From Brassica napus (Eukaryota; Streptophyta; Magnoliopsida; Brassicales; Brassicaceae), in assembly GCF_020379485.1 (NCBI RefSeq), contig NC_063437.1, positions 18,873,726 through 18,937,725 on the forward strand: a stretch of DNA of 64,000 nucleotides, in the 5' to 3' direction. Positions 1 to 11,805 of the stretch are shown here, in pieces. A program made the position numbers and the translations under genes. Under the pieces are notes generated by a model. It was given only the letters and a program-made list of their open reading frames with translations. It was not told the origin of the DNA and did no database searches. Position 1 is the first letter of the stretch. Each line of letters begins with the position of its first letter.

Positions 1-3000
1 CAATATACTACCAATCATGACACTTTTACATTCTTCCAAGATCATCATTATTATTGATACATTCTCTCTTTTGTAAAATATAGATCGGGCATGTGCATGA
101 TCTTTTTGGGGAACTTAGCTTTTAGAAAGTGAGCTAGTTAGAACACTTGATTGTACGCACTAATCACTAATCATATCATTTCAACTCAAATAATTGGATA
201 ACACTAAAGTTATGTAGCCTTTTCTGTTTTTTTTATTCGCCGTTTGTAGATTAACTAACCTACCCCACTTTTCATTCTTCCACTCCATATCAAACGCTTA
301 TTGGCTCGATATTTAATAAATTTAACATGTTATTCCCAATCATATTTTCATAGTATCGAGATTTGGTTGATATAAGAAAATAAAAATATAGATTTGTTAA
401 TGTCTTAAGAAATCTTGAGTATACCCATATCAGAAGTTGAGAGCAAGAATCGTTTAATAACCAATTGAGTCTCACCTAATGGCTTCTCTTAATGATTGAG
501 ATCTAGTTTTTTTTAATAATTAATAGCATTAGCTCAATGAAAACTTACTAAACAGAAAATTTAGAATGAGAATTGCCTCAAGTCTAGGAATCATTTAGAA
601 GTAAGTGACCTAATTTCAGAATTGTATTTATAAATACGAATGTATGTATCATTTTAAATTGGTTCCACTTCTAATTAAGTATTCATCGAAGTCTAGATAA
701 TATAAGCTTTGATTTTTGGGGTTCAGATCCTCTTATAGCGCCTACACAAGAGGGTACCCACTTAAAAAAGGAAATAAAACTGAGCGGATCTGTTAACATT
801 TCATCTAGTCCTCTTTCATAGCCTCATAGGTAACATTATTCTAAGGTGATTAATCTTATATTTATATACCGCTTATAAAACTTTTGTTGGAAAATATATC
901 AATGCGATTGGAGTATGTTTTTGATTACATTATAACCATGGAGTTAATTATTTCATAATCTAAGCAAAAGCGGACAATCGATGTTTAATGCACTGTGTTT
1001 GTGTTTTATTTATGGGGTTACATATTTTGTTGTAACTCTGATCTAAAATTTTGTTTAAAATTCAGGAATAGATGACACCTAGTAAAAGTTCGTGATCACG
1101 ACTCAGTATCTTCCTTAAGTTGTAAACTTGAGTAATCGCCAACTAAGCATGCAATATTTGTTTTTTAAATAAATTTTACTTGTTTTGATCCCTTTTCTAT
1201 TGTTGTACACCCACTTGTTTTATTACCTAATGGCTAGAAATATGACTTTATTGACACATTACACATGTAAGAATTTAAAATTTCTTACTTGTACTCGAAA
1301 CATTATTATCAATTAATGACAGATAATCTACGATTGCAAACATAATACTTTATTATCAGTACATAATACAATGACCGATGCTTTTGGATTATGAGAAAAT
1401 ATTGCAATTCTTAAGTTGTAAGTGCAAAATTCACCACTATAGTTTAATAAAAGGCTCTTTTTTTATTAATCAGGAGTTGATATGGGTCTTTGGCTTCCCT
1501 AATCCCCTAGGCTGGATGTAGCATGTGGCGATACCAAGACATTGTGTAAATCCTCCTCCCAACGGGAATCAAATTACGAGCATACTAAAACCGATCCCAA
1601 ACACTAAACCAATATTCCAATGCACCGTTGGTATGAACAACTAAATTTTTTTTGTTCTCAACAATTTAATTTCTAAACTAATATAAAGTCAATTATATAG
1701 ATGTACACATAAATAACTATTTAATCAGTTTACAGAGATAATCCTTTAGCTTAACATTTACTGATTAAAAATAATATTTTTCTAATAAATCATAGGGCAA
1801 TATTAGGCTAATGGATTATCAATGTAATCTAAAATGGAACATTGGAACGTCATTAGTAAGTTCACGATAATCCCTTAGCCTAAGCTTTACTGAAAAAAGT
1901 TTTAAAATCAGCTCTTAATTACCTGATATAACTTGTGATGTCATTTACTTTTTAAGCCAACATATAGCATACTATATACACTTTAATTTTAAGAAAGAAA
2001 CTTTTTTTATCAATATATACATATATATATATATGTCCTAATATTTACCTCGAAGAGGTATAGTGATAAGTAAACTAATACACTTTTTAAGGTCTCGGGT
2101 CTCATTGTCATATATATTTCCTTCTTTTAATCTTACGCATGGAGGCATTGCATTATTGATCAGCCCTCGTATAAAAAAGAAATGTATGTCTATAAGTAGA
2201 GACAGATATAATAACTATATTCTAAGAATCGAAATTTGGATAATGTGACGTATAGAATTTCAAGAAGTTTAAGATGATTAAACCTTACGTGTCGTTTGTG
2301 AGCCTAAAATCCGACTTGCATGTTAGGTCGCCCGCAATTTTTCAACAAGTTACGTAGACCCGTAGAAATAAGCCAGAGTTGCAAAAGGTTAAATCTTAAT
2401 AGTTATTTAACAAAAGGGAGAAATATATAGCGATAAAAATTATACACATTGGAAGCTTCTGCAATTAGTCAAACATCTAAAGCTCCGAAAGAACAAAATT
2501 TATTAATAAGTTAATTAGCATTAGAGGAGAGGTTAATAGTTGTTAATACATTGGGAGACATGAATCTTCATCTCTCCTTTTAAATGGATCGATAAGATCA
2601 TATCGACGGTGAAAAGGACATGAGATCAATAGATGCGAGAATTTAACCTACCTGATCTATAAATCTTGCGTTAATATTCGGACCGTAGATAAATCAGGAC
2701 GTGTCGTCTGAGATTATCTGATTAGTTGATCATAGTTATATTTAAATGATGTTTTGTGGGATTCTGATTTGTACTCGAGACTTTAATAATCAAGGAGTTG
2801 GAACACATGTCCGAATACGAAGCACGATGACGATTCGTAGGTTTTTTTGTGGGTTAGTCAAAAAGGGGCCGGGCCATCAAAAAGTTTTAAATTTATGAGG
2901 TTCATTTTTTATTACCATACACACATATATATATATATATATATTGTTGTGGCTTTAATAAAAAAAACTAACAATCAAATGTTTTAAACGTTCAAGCAAT

Positions 3001-3825
3001 TTATATGAATCTTTTGTTCTTAATAGTGCAGAAGGATACATATTAACTTTAATATTCACGAAAGACAATCAATGTATATGTTAGGACTTGGGAAGGATGT
3101 AGAGATAAACAATTGGCTTAGACAGATAATAACTTAAGATTGCTGCTCTTACATGTTTGAAGTATGATATATGTGATGACTTTTTTTGTTATAACACACC
3201 GAAACCATTTCCTCTGATATCTTAACTATTTTCATTTAAACACATTAAAGTTCCAAATGAATACTTTACTACTGTACCTCTTAACCTTTAGTCATTTATG
3301 TCAGTAAATATGTGAAAATGTATGACTGGTAAGGTAAAAGAAAAGTTGTATACCAAAAGTGGTTATATATTTATTTTTATGGGAAAATGGCAAGTACTTC
3401 GAAGCATTTTTTGGGGTGCAACAGCATGTGTGAAGCTGAAAGCAGCATGGTACACGTTTTCAGAAAAACTTAACTGATTTGACCAAGACATTTGTACTGT
3501 GTGGGTCAACACTGCCAATTGCTGTTTAATTTGAACTTTTTTTTTTTTTTGTAACTGGGTTAATTTCTACCACGTCAGAAAAAGCTTTTCGTTTGTTTTT
3601 GAGGAAAAACTCAAAAAGTGTGTAAGATATATATTCACAAATTAAAGCAATTCAGTTTTCTAAATAAAGATCTGCTGAAAATATTATTTTTGATCTTTAT
3701 TTTCATTTTATTGGTCTCTATTTTTGGAGGGAATAATATGTCGACTAATAGTTGACCTCACTTGTAGTTATTTTTAAGATGATAATATATATAATTTGTT
3801 TTTGTCAGCTATATATATAATTTAA
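1..3825. other. Gene-free AT-rich region
   Basis: No reading frame here resembles a known protein; the two 61-codon frames are random in composition. The stretch is AT-rich intergenic DNA. A short (AT)n run lies near 2926-2944 and another near 2018-2034. A run of 14 T near 3538-3551 is followed by GTAAC and flanked by imperfect copies of TTAATTT..AC, which resembles the poly(T) footprints described elsewhere in this window but is more decayed. Confidence 0.6.
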
Positions 3826-5075
3826 ATCATATTTAGAACACCTTTATATTATTATTCAAAACTAAATGTGAAAATAATAAAATTGCTATTTTGAGAGAAA
3901 ATATAAAAAAAATGTTGTACTTTTATAAACTGGTGTATTTAATCTAGAATTTGAAATCATCTGAATTCTAATGAGCTTTTATCAAACCAAATTTTACGTT
4001 TACCACTTTTATGGTACCAATTTTCACTTTTATCACCGTTAAAAAGACATTTTGAAAAATACATTATTCAGTAAAATTGCAAAAGATTCTTATACTCTTG
4101 ATATCTATATATATAATAAATAATTATTTAAATAAAAAAAATTAAATTTTTTTTTTATGTTTTCGAATTATACTTTTTCAAATTCAAACTTTTTTGAATT
4201 TTGTTTTTCGAAATTATTTTTATTTTGTTTTAAATTTATTTTTGAAAATCAAAAATTATGTTTGAAACTATTTTTTTTAATTTTTTTATATGTTTTAAGT
4301 ATTTATTTATATATTTATAACTTATAAGTATTTATTTATATATTTATAAGAATCCTAAATTTTACATTTCAAAAACTCTACCCCACCTTTCAACTCTAAA
4401 CCCTAAGTATAAATTAGTTGTGGAAGCACTGTAGTCTACTGGTTAAGGTTTAAAGCTTCTACACCCAGATCTGGGGTTCGAATCCCAGACTATGCAATTT
4501 CTTGTAGATTATAGGAAATCTAGGTTTCAAGTCTCGAAGAGAACGATTTATTAAACAATTATGCATACTACAAAAAAAAACTTACAAGGGATCTTCAATA
4601 TGGTGCAAGTAAAAATCTGATCAGACGTGGATCTTCATAAGACGGCTCAGGTAATGCAGTTAGGTGTAGGTCTTCATAAGGCAAGTAGTATGTCGGTTGT
4701 CGAAATGTAATATTTCTCATATCATAATTGTAATATCATAGTAAATTAGCGTTAAAAAAATTCTAAATTAGTTAACCCTAGAGGTATAAGTGTATTTTAC
4801 CCCTCATTAAAAGTGAAGGTAAAAGTGATTAGTGTAAACATGAAAAGTGGTATTATGAATTTGGTATTTGTGGCAATTTTCCTATAGAATTTCACCTAAA
4901 TATGATAATTATTTTTCAAAAGTAAATGAGAATTTCTATAATAAAATTTCTAATTTTGAGAAAAAAATATAAAAATATTATTGTAGTTTTATAAAGCGGT
5001 GTATCTTAATTTAGAATTTGAAATCATTCGAATTATAATGAGTTTTTATCAAACCACTATCGAATTGCACCTAAA
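3826..5075. repeat. Composite repeat: direct repeats around an inverted-repeat element
   Basis: Two diverged copies of a roughly 110-150 bp sequence, about 3885-3988 and 4948-5066, share runs such as TAGAATTTGAAATCAT and TTTTATCAAACCA in direct orientation. Between them, 4001-4057 and 4795-4864 are imperfect inverted repeats sharing TACCACTTTT and CACTTTTA cores. This is the layout of a non-autonomous DNA transposon, possibly MULE-like, about 0.88 kb long. The inside contains a tRNA-derived SINE-like sequence. No transposase is present and the family assignment is an inference. Confidence 0.4.
4419..4580 (+). mobile_element. tRNA-derived SINE-like sequence
   Basis: A pol III-type A box (TAGTCTACTGG, 4432-4442) and B box (GGTTCGAATCC, 4475-4485) are spaced as in a tRNA gene. 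The B box lies in a perfect 5 bp T-stem, CTGGG/CCCAG. The acceptor and anticodon stems do not pair properly, so this is not a functional tRNA. The unit runs on for about 95 bp to an A9 tract at 4572-4580, which is the shape of a tRNA-headed SINE. No clear target-site duplication is seen. Confidence 0.5.
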
Positions 5076-5110
5076 TATGATATTTAGAATTTTTTTTCTT
5101 TAACAAGGAT

Positions 5111-6035
5111 TTTTTTTTTCCGTCAACATTTCATTAAAATAGAAAAGGGCCCAGCCCAAGAATATTACAAGATAAAAGCCCACAGCCCAAATACCAAAAC
5201 CTACGAAACCCTAGACAATCCGGCCCAAAAGGCCCACTAACCCAAACCCCGACACTGCCCTAATCCAAGAGCCCGTGTCGGCGGAACCTAATCCCGTCTC
5301 GTCTCATCCCGGCGGTTACCGTCGAACGGCTCTCATCCACCGCGCTTGTCACGGAGAGCGTCATCGGACTAACCGAGAGCTCATCCCAATCATCAACTCC
5401 ACGTACTGGGCCTATCAAGCCCGAGACTCAAGCACTCTGCTTTCCTTCTCTTGTCGTCGTCTCTATCGATGGAGAGCTTCATCGACTATCGATAGCTCAT
5501 CCCTTCAAATCCGAACAAACACCCTAACGACAGAAAACCACCCTGCAAATTTCACCCAATCCAAACTAGTAAAGACAAAGAAAGAAAGAAAACCCCAAAA
5601 GAGAACGGGGACCTAAACCGACAGCGTAGGGCTATGTGAGCCCCTACCCTCCGGAGCCAAAACCGGCGAAGACGGAGCAGAGAAAGCCTCCCCTTCCCGG
5701 GAACTAGAACCGGCGGCGGCGAAGCTGAAGAAGCCTCCACCTCCCGGAGAAACAAACGACTGACACATGCAAGCCTCTCTTCTCACGCCATTAGCCACCA
5801 CGCGACCGCGTCTTCCCTCCACGCGAGGAAACCATCGTTGAATGATGGTTCCAATCCAGAGCTCCGACAAAGCGATCGGTGAGGCGCGACGAAGAAGAGG
5901 TTAAAGGCAACCTCTTTGAAAAAGAATAAGGGTTCCGGCGACGGCACGGACGCTCACGCGCCGGCCGTACGCCGGAGAGAAATCTCAGATCTCCTTTCTC
6001 TCTCCTTTCTCTCTCTTCTCTCTCCTCTAACTAGC
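5111..6035 (-). mobile_element. Non-autonomous retroposon (~925 bp) with 14 bp TSD
   Basis: TCTTTAACAAGGAT occurs at 5097-5110 and again at 6036-6049, bracketing a GC-rich island in AT-rich DNA. The left end begins with a T tract followed by TCATTAAAAT, so the element lies on the minus strand with a poly(A) 3' end. Its minus-strand 5' end is GA-rich. Short frames inside (for example 5613-5870 minus) look like low-complexity translation and not a protein. Length, TSD, poly(A) end and lack of coding fit the plant Sadhu-type or a similar LINE-mobilised retroposon. Assignment to a named family is a guess. Confidence 0.65.
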
Positions 6036-6508
6036 TCTTTAACAAGGATTTTTAAACTAGAAAACTTTACTTAAACATTTTAAAATCACTTGAAAACTTC
6101 AAAAACTTAAAATTTTAAATATTTCAATAGAAAATATTTTATAAAATGAGAATTTAAATTACATATGAAATTAAGTAAATTTTAAATTTTATATTTAAAA
6201 ATAGTAAATTTATTAATTTAATATAAATTACTTCAAGCTCTCCGTTGAATACACTGCCTTAGTTTTTCTATTTTATATAGACAAATATAATTTTATTTGT
6301 TTCCATTTTCACATAAACTTAATTGTTTCTTTTAATCTTTTCTTTCTAAACCTGAACTATATAATCAATAGATCGTGGTAGGTACAAAAATTTTACTTTT
6401 TAACACACTTTCTTAGATCTCCCAAAACCAAGAATATATATGAGTTTCCGAATCCTATATAAAATTGCCTAAGCTAGCTAATGTAATAAAATCCATATTT
6501 GGACTAAT

Positions 6509-6574
6509 AAAATCAGTGAAATGTTCTTGTTATTTTTTTTTTTTTTTTTTGAACAAAATCAGTGAAATCTTCTT
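6509..6574. repeat. Ultra-short retroposition footprint
   Basis: A 20 bp direct repeat with one mismatch (6509-6528 and 6555-6574) flanks only 26 bp: GTTA, then 18 T, then GAAC. This is what extreme 5' truncation of a LINE-type insertion on the minus strand would leave. Confidence 0.6.
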
Positions 6575-7800
6575 AACTTTCTATATCATACAAGAGAATT
6601 TCAATATTAGAAATAAAAATAAAAATGCATAAGTTTCTTTTCGCCGAACCTGCTAATTAATACGATTACCATAACTTTCTTTCTAATCTTCCATTCTCGT
6701 AATTGTATAACATTGCTTAGGTAATGTAAAGTATCATTTAATAATAAAATATCACACATTAAATATTGACTATACTGGTCCAATCAGTCCACCGCACACA
6801 TAACACAACTTTTATAAATTCCATTTACAAGCCGGCCATTAGCATTCGTTCTAGAACGTAGCCGTAAGTGCACAACATCTCTCTTTCATCCTTCACAACT
6901 TTCTAGCTCCCACAAATCTCTGGCAAAAGATAAAAACACACCCAAGTTTAAACTGGAACTTGTCCATATAGCTGATTAATTATCATGTAAGTATACCTTT
7001 ATCTTAAAGCTTACAATTATCACTGGTGCTTGTAACTCATGTAGTTTGAGATCTTGTTCGTTGACGAAGACAAAACTGTTTATTGTCTGAACTCACCAAT
7101 GTTGTCGCTTGTCTTTTCAGCGAGCTTTCGTCTTCTTTACTTTGATTTTTCTTCTTTATGAAAGCTCTGTTTCCTTATTTTCTCCTTCAACACCATACCA
7201 CATAAATATTTAGCTTTTTAACAACTATTTTTCATTGAGTTCATTCTAAACTATTAAATCCGTCTCGTTATTGCAAAGATGGGTTCTTCAAACTCTACAT
7301 AGGTACCATACACTCTGTTCTTTCTCTTTTTCTAACGAAGAAGCTTATAAACCAAAAGCTTTTCCCATGGAAAAGAAATAACTTGGCTTCTTCCATTTCA
7401 TGACATGTGTTATTATTACAACGTGCTTTTATATAATTATCCTTAATAAAGACTATAATTGATTGTTTTTTCTAGTTATATTTAATCTATCTGTCTCAGA
7501 TTCTCCTGCAACTAGTTTTTTTCTATCTCCCGTTGAATTTCCGTGCTACTAGTATTATTTTTGAGTTCAAATTTGGTATGCGTTTTCTTATTTTATGTTA
7601 TAGTTTCTGTCTTTCTTGATCTTTGATTGGACCCAAATTGCTCATAAATATTATGTTATTGTTTCGTTATTATTTTTAGATTTATCTTACGCGTACTAAT
7701 ACCTTGCTTACCTTTTAATCACCAGATCCTCATCCTATATCATCTTCAAATTGTGGTTCTTGACTTTTTACAAAAACGGTGGCGAGAAAAATACATAACT
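6575..7800 (+). promoter_or_regulatory. Upstream region of the 5-phosphatase gene
   Basis: No coding frame is seen. This is the promoter and 5' leader territory of the phosphatase gene starting at 7801. Pyrimidine-rich stretches and possible GT...AG leader-intron boundaries occur between 6960 and 7790, but I cannot fix the transcription start or leader splicing from sequence alone. Confidence 0.4.
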
Positions 7801-10564
7801 ATGGGGAAGATCTTGAAATCTAAGGTACGCTCTTAAACTACCCGTCGTTTTAGTCTCCTTTTTTCTTATTTTGTATCTCGTTTGTTGTTATCTTTACTAA
7901 AACGCCTGCGTTTTACAGTCTTCTTGGCCGGGAACCGTTGTTAGGAAGTGGCTAAACTTACGTAGCAACGCTTACGAATTTCACTCCGATTACCCAGTCA
8001 AAGGTGAGAGATCTGGCTCGTGCCATTTTCGATAATTCTTTCTGAACTCCATGCCGTTTTGGATATTTATTTATTGACATCGTCCTACTTTCTTAATTTC
8101 TCGTTGACTTAACCGAAGTTTATATTTTCCAATTTTGTTTGTTTCTAGGGAAGATGGAACCGACTCAGCCGAGGAGGAAAAGTTGCTCCGACGGTGATTA
8201 CTACAAGATCGTGCCGGAAAAGTTTCCAGGTAAAATAAATCTTAAAAATAATAACCAGCTTATGAATGTTTCCTTATTTTTACTATATAGTTTTGGTGCA
8301 TCGAAAACGGCGTCGTATCTAGGGTCCGTAAACCGTACTTGACCTGGGACAGTCTTCCGTACAAAGGGTCCATTGCTCGCTGTAGGATTAGACATCTATG
8401 TTAAACATGACGGCAAAATAAAAGTTGAAAAAGAAACCGAGATTTTCCCATGAAAATCATATTATAAAGTAAGTAATTAAATGAGATTAGTTATAACATC
8501 GTTCTCCACGTGTAAGGTGAAAGATTAGGTTAAGGTTGCAAGTTCAAAAAGTCTTCAAGTTTAGGTGTACTTGCTAATCTCAGTTCACCAGTTTCTGTTT
8601 TTATACATATCTTTCTTTGATTATAATTTGTTTAAGACTAAATATATAGCGTAATTAATTGATTTTGTTTATGTTTTATGGTTGAAATAAGGTTGGCTGG
8701 GCCAAGAAAATGGGGATTTCAAACAATCAACGGATGAAGATCATATGACACGTGCTGATGACCTCAAGTAATACATAATTTTCATGATTAATGTATCTAT
8801 ATTTATGTTTATTAGCTATGATTATTAACATTGCTATGTTTTTAATTGTTGATGATTAGAATGTTCGTCGGGACATGGAACGTGGGAGGGAAGTCACCAC
8901 ATGATGGATTAGAGTTGAAAGATTGGCTTAAATCTTCCACCGATGCCGATATTTACGTGCTAGGGTATGCATATAATCATACTATTTAATCTTCTCTGTG
9001 TTTAATATATATTTTTGTGCTATAATTAACATCATCTTGATTTGTTTTGTTTAGGTTTCAAGAAATCGTGCCGCTAAATGCTGGTAACGTACTTGGAGCA
9101 GAGGACAACGGCCCCGCGACTAAGTGGTTGTCTCTTATCCGAGAAGCCTTGAACAACAACAACGACTTATCACAAAATGATCTCGAACTTTCTAAAAATC
9201 ACAGAACCTCCTTCGAACTTACAAAATCATCACAACCTTCCCGTCGCAGCATCTCTAATTTCCCCGATGATAACCCAGTTGCATGCAATTCGACCCTTGA
9301 TCGAGGTTACTCCCTTGCAGCCAGTAAACAGATGGTGGGGATCTTTTTGTGTGTGTGGGTAAGAGATGATCTCCAGAAACGTATTACAAACCTCAAGGTG
9401 TCAAGCGTTGGTCGTGGCATCATGGGATATCTTGGAAACAAGGTCAGTCTAATATTTGCATACAAGAAATTAAAACCGTTATGCCTCGTAACGCTGATTA
9501 TACAATATTTTGATATGTGTCTATGCTTGGTAACTAACGATGCAAACTTGTGGCAGGGCTCGATATCGATTAGCATGTCGTTGCATGAGACGAGTCTATG
9601 CTTTGTTTGTACGCATCTTACGTCCGGAGAAAGAGAAGGCGACGAGGTCAGAAGGAACTTAGATGTAACCGAGATATTAAAGAGGACAAGATTTTCGCGT
9701 TCTTCTATAGATTCTCATCAACCCGAAATGATAATGGACCATGAGTAAGTAAAGCCAGAATTTTTTTTTTATTTAAATATGAAGCTCCATTATTAATGAG
9801 TCTATTGCGTCTTTGTGTTACAGTAAAGTTATATGGCTTGGAGATTTGAATTATCGGTTAAGGGCCAGCAGCGACGTACATGACCACCTTAAGAATCATG
9901 ATTGGGAGGCACTTCTACAGAAAGACCAGGTTACTACTTTTTATTACTTTTTTATTGACAATGTAATTACATGTTTAAGAGTGTTTTAACTAAAGTTGTT
10001 ATTATTTTTCATTTTGCAGCTAAAGATAGAACAAAAAGCTGGTAGAGTTTTTCAGGGATGGGAAGAAGGGAAGATTTATTTCGCACCAACATATAAATAT
10101 CACATAAACTCAGATAATTATGTCGCCCAAACCGAAAAATCAAAAGAAAAGCGTCGAACACCAGCTTGGTAAGCTTTTATCATCGAAATAAAATAAATTA
10201 AATTAAATCGATAATATTTGATATAAGGTTGGTGAAATTTTGGTTTTAACGTTATTTTCTAATCATTTATTTTAGGTGTGACCGAATATTGTGGAAAGGT
10301 GACGGGATGAAACAGATTTGGTATACGAGAGGAGAGTCGAGATTCTCGGACCACAGACCGGTTCAATCTCTATTTTCGGTTTACATTGATTCAACTCAGA
10401 ATCAATCAAACCGGAAAAGTAAACCGAACAACCAAAACCATCGTCCCAACCCGGTGTTGCCTTACACATGCCACGGGAAAGTCCAGGCTGAAGAGATCTT
10501 GTTGCTCACACGAGCACAAAGTTGTATAGACACACAACCTAGACTTATATCGTCTGCTTCCTGA
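7801..10564 (+). CDS. Type I inositol polyphosphate 5-phosphatase (At2g37440-like)
   Basis: Removes the 5-phosphate from inositol polyphosphates and/or phosphoinositides. Ten exons by splice signals and frame: 7801-7824, 7919-8003, 8149-8229, 8692-8767, 8860-8964, 9055-9442, 9557-9744, 9824-9929, 10020-10168, 10276-10564; 1491 nt, 496 aa. The N-terminal part has the plant-type [13 protein letters not shown] and [12 protein letters not shown] segments. The endonuclease/exonuclease/phosphatase fold starts near residue 89 ([11 protein letters not shown]), with [14 protein letters not shown] following. The signature WLGDLNYRL is near residues 320-328, PAWCDRILW near 399-407 and SRFSDHRPV downstream, so the metal-binding and catalytic motifs are all present. 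The start is the only ATG that splices in frame. There is no signal peptide and no membrane segment. Substrate preference cannot be read from sequence. It appears intact and single-copy here. Confidence 0.93.
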
Positions 10565-11064
10565 TTTATTAGTTACTTTTTGGATGTTTTCATGTTGGCA
10601 AAGAAGAGATGACACATGGATTCCTAGGATTGGACAATGGAGCTTTCTTATTGGCAAAAGCAGGATTGTTAAATATTTTTTTTAATATTGGGTTAACTTT
10701 GTTTTCTTGGTTCCCTATATTAGCTAAATTTTGGAAGAAATGATAGTTTTTTGTTTTTGGAATTGTGGACTTTGAGTTGTTGACTTTGTTTATAATGTAA
10801 AGAAAAAGCTTGTTGTTTATAAAAAGTAAATTTAAAAATTTGCTTTTGTTCACTTTTTATACTTCTGTTAGTAAGTACACAATTTGCCCTAAATATGAAA
10901 TCCCAAATCACACAAGCTTCACTTCTGTCTCTCCAACTAACAAAGATTTGTTGGACCTAAAACTAACGTGCTTGGTAGCGATGCTATTTTTTCGAGTAGA
11001 TGTTAATGCGAAGAAAGAAGAAACAAAAGTATAACAGAAAGTACAGAGCAATAGTTTTATTTCT
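10565..11064. other. 3' flank of the 5-phosphatase gene
   Basis: Presumed 3' UTR and spacer. Short frames on both strands do not resemble known proteins. Confidence 0.4.
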
Positions 11065-11455
11065 AATGTTAGGAGTTTACTGTCTACCGGTCTGCTCGAT
11101 GGAGTTCCAGTTAAATATGTTGCTTGGTCATTTGAGGTGATATGTCCCAAAGACTGAATCAAGGGCATTGGTTTATAACAATCTCTGTTTCTCTTCTTCT
11201 TTGCTGCTTTCAGAAGGTGTTATGGGCTTCTGGGTATCAATGTCGGTGTGACTCATGTAATTCCTCTAAGGTGAGCTACATTTACCTAACTAAGCATATT
11301 ACAAATGGATCCTGACTTTTGACAGAAAATGTTTCTCCAGGTGGTGAATGCATATTAATTAGGTGGCATTGTAGGCCATCTACTCTGCTCCAAGGCAATC
11401 ATTTTTTCTAGTTACGGGAAACTGTACGATTGTGCCTCGATGTGGTAGAGTTTTG
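11065..11455 (+). pseudogene. Relic of a TDBD (Tify/Jas-binding) domain from a PHD-GNAT-type gene
   Basis: Three decayed exons can be read. 11065-11136 encodes NVRSLLSTGLLDGVPVKYVA plus a few residues and ends at GAG|GTGATA. 11214-11270 encodes SGYQCRCDSCNSSK between a CAG acceptor and a GTGAGC donor. From 11341 the frame gives VVNAY and then hits TAA, although the following bases still align with the expected FERHAG..KHPNNH..ENG..VQELK segment after small indels, to about 11455. This is the TDBD domain that precedes PHD fingers in the At2g36720/At5g36740 family. No PHD or GNAT part is present. It matches that family more closely than the intact TDBD/PHD gene at 46-51 kb, so it is probably not a local copy of it. 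Confidence 0.7.
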
Positions 11456-11805
11456 CCATTACTAATCTCTTTAGTGAATTAGTGAAGCACTGAATTCTTT
11501 TTTTAGGAGAATAGTAACCTTCATTACCGATATATTTTCTTATGTAGTATAGGTACAGAAACAATCTTGTTTTAGCAAATACACTGGAATAATCATATTC
11601 ATTGTCTATTGCATGAATTCAATTGTTTCATTATTATTTTTCGCATTTATATTCCTATTTTACAGTTATTTTCCTCCCATGATAGTTAGCAGTTCTATCC
11701 TACAGTTGCTCTGAAACATAGTGAACAACATATGAAAGTGGTATACGTCTCGTCTCCTCCACGCAAGACATATTGTGCCCACATTGTATTACAATTAGAC
11801 TGTTT

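Noticed and set aside
4419..4495. Functional tRNA gene
   Set aside because: The T-arm is good but the acceptor and anticodon stems do not pair.
5275..5870. Overlapping ORFs on both strands (113 and 85 codons)
   Set aside because: They fall inside the GC-rich retroposon; arginine/serine/glycine-rich translation typical of non-coding GC-rich DNA.
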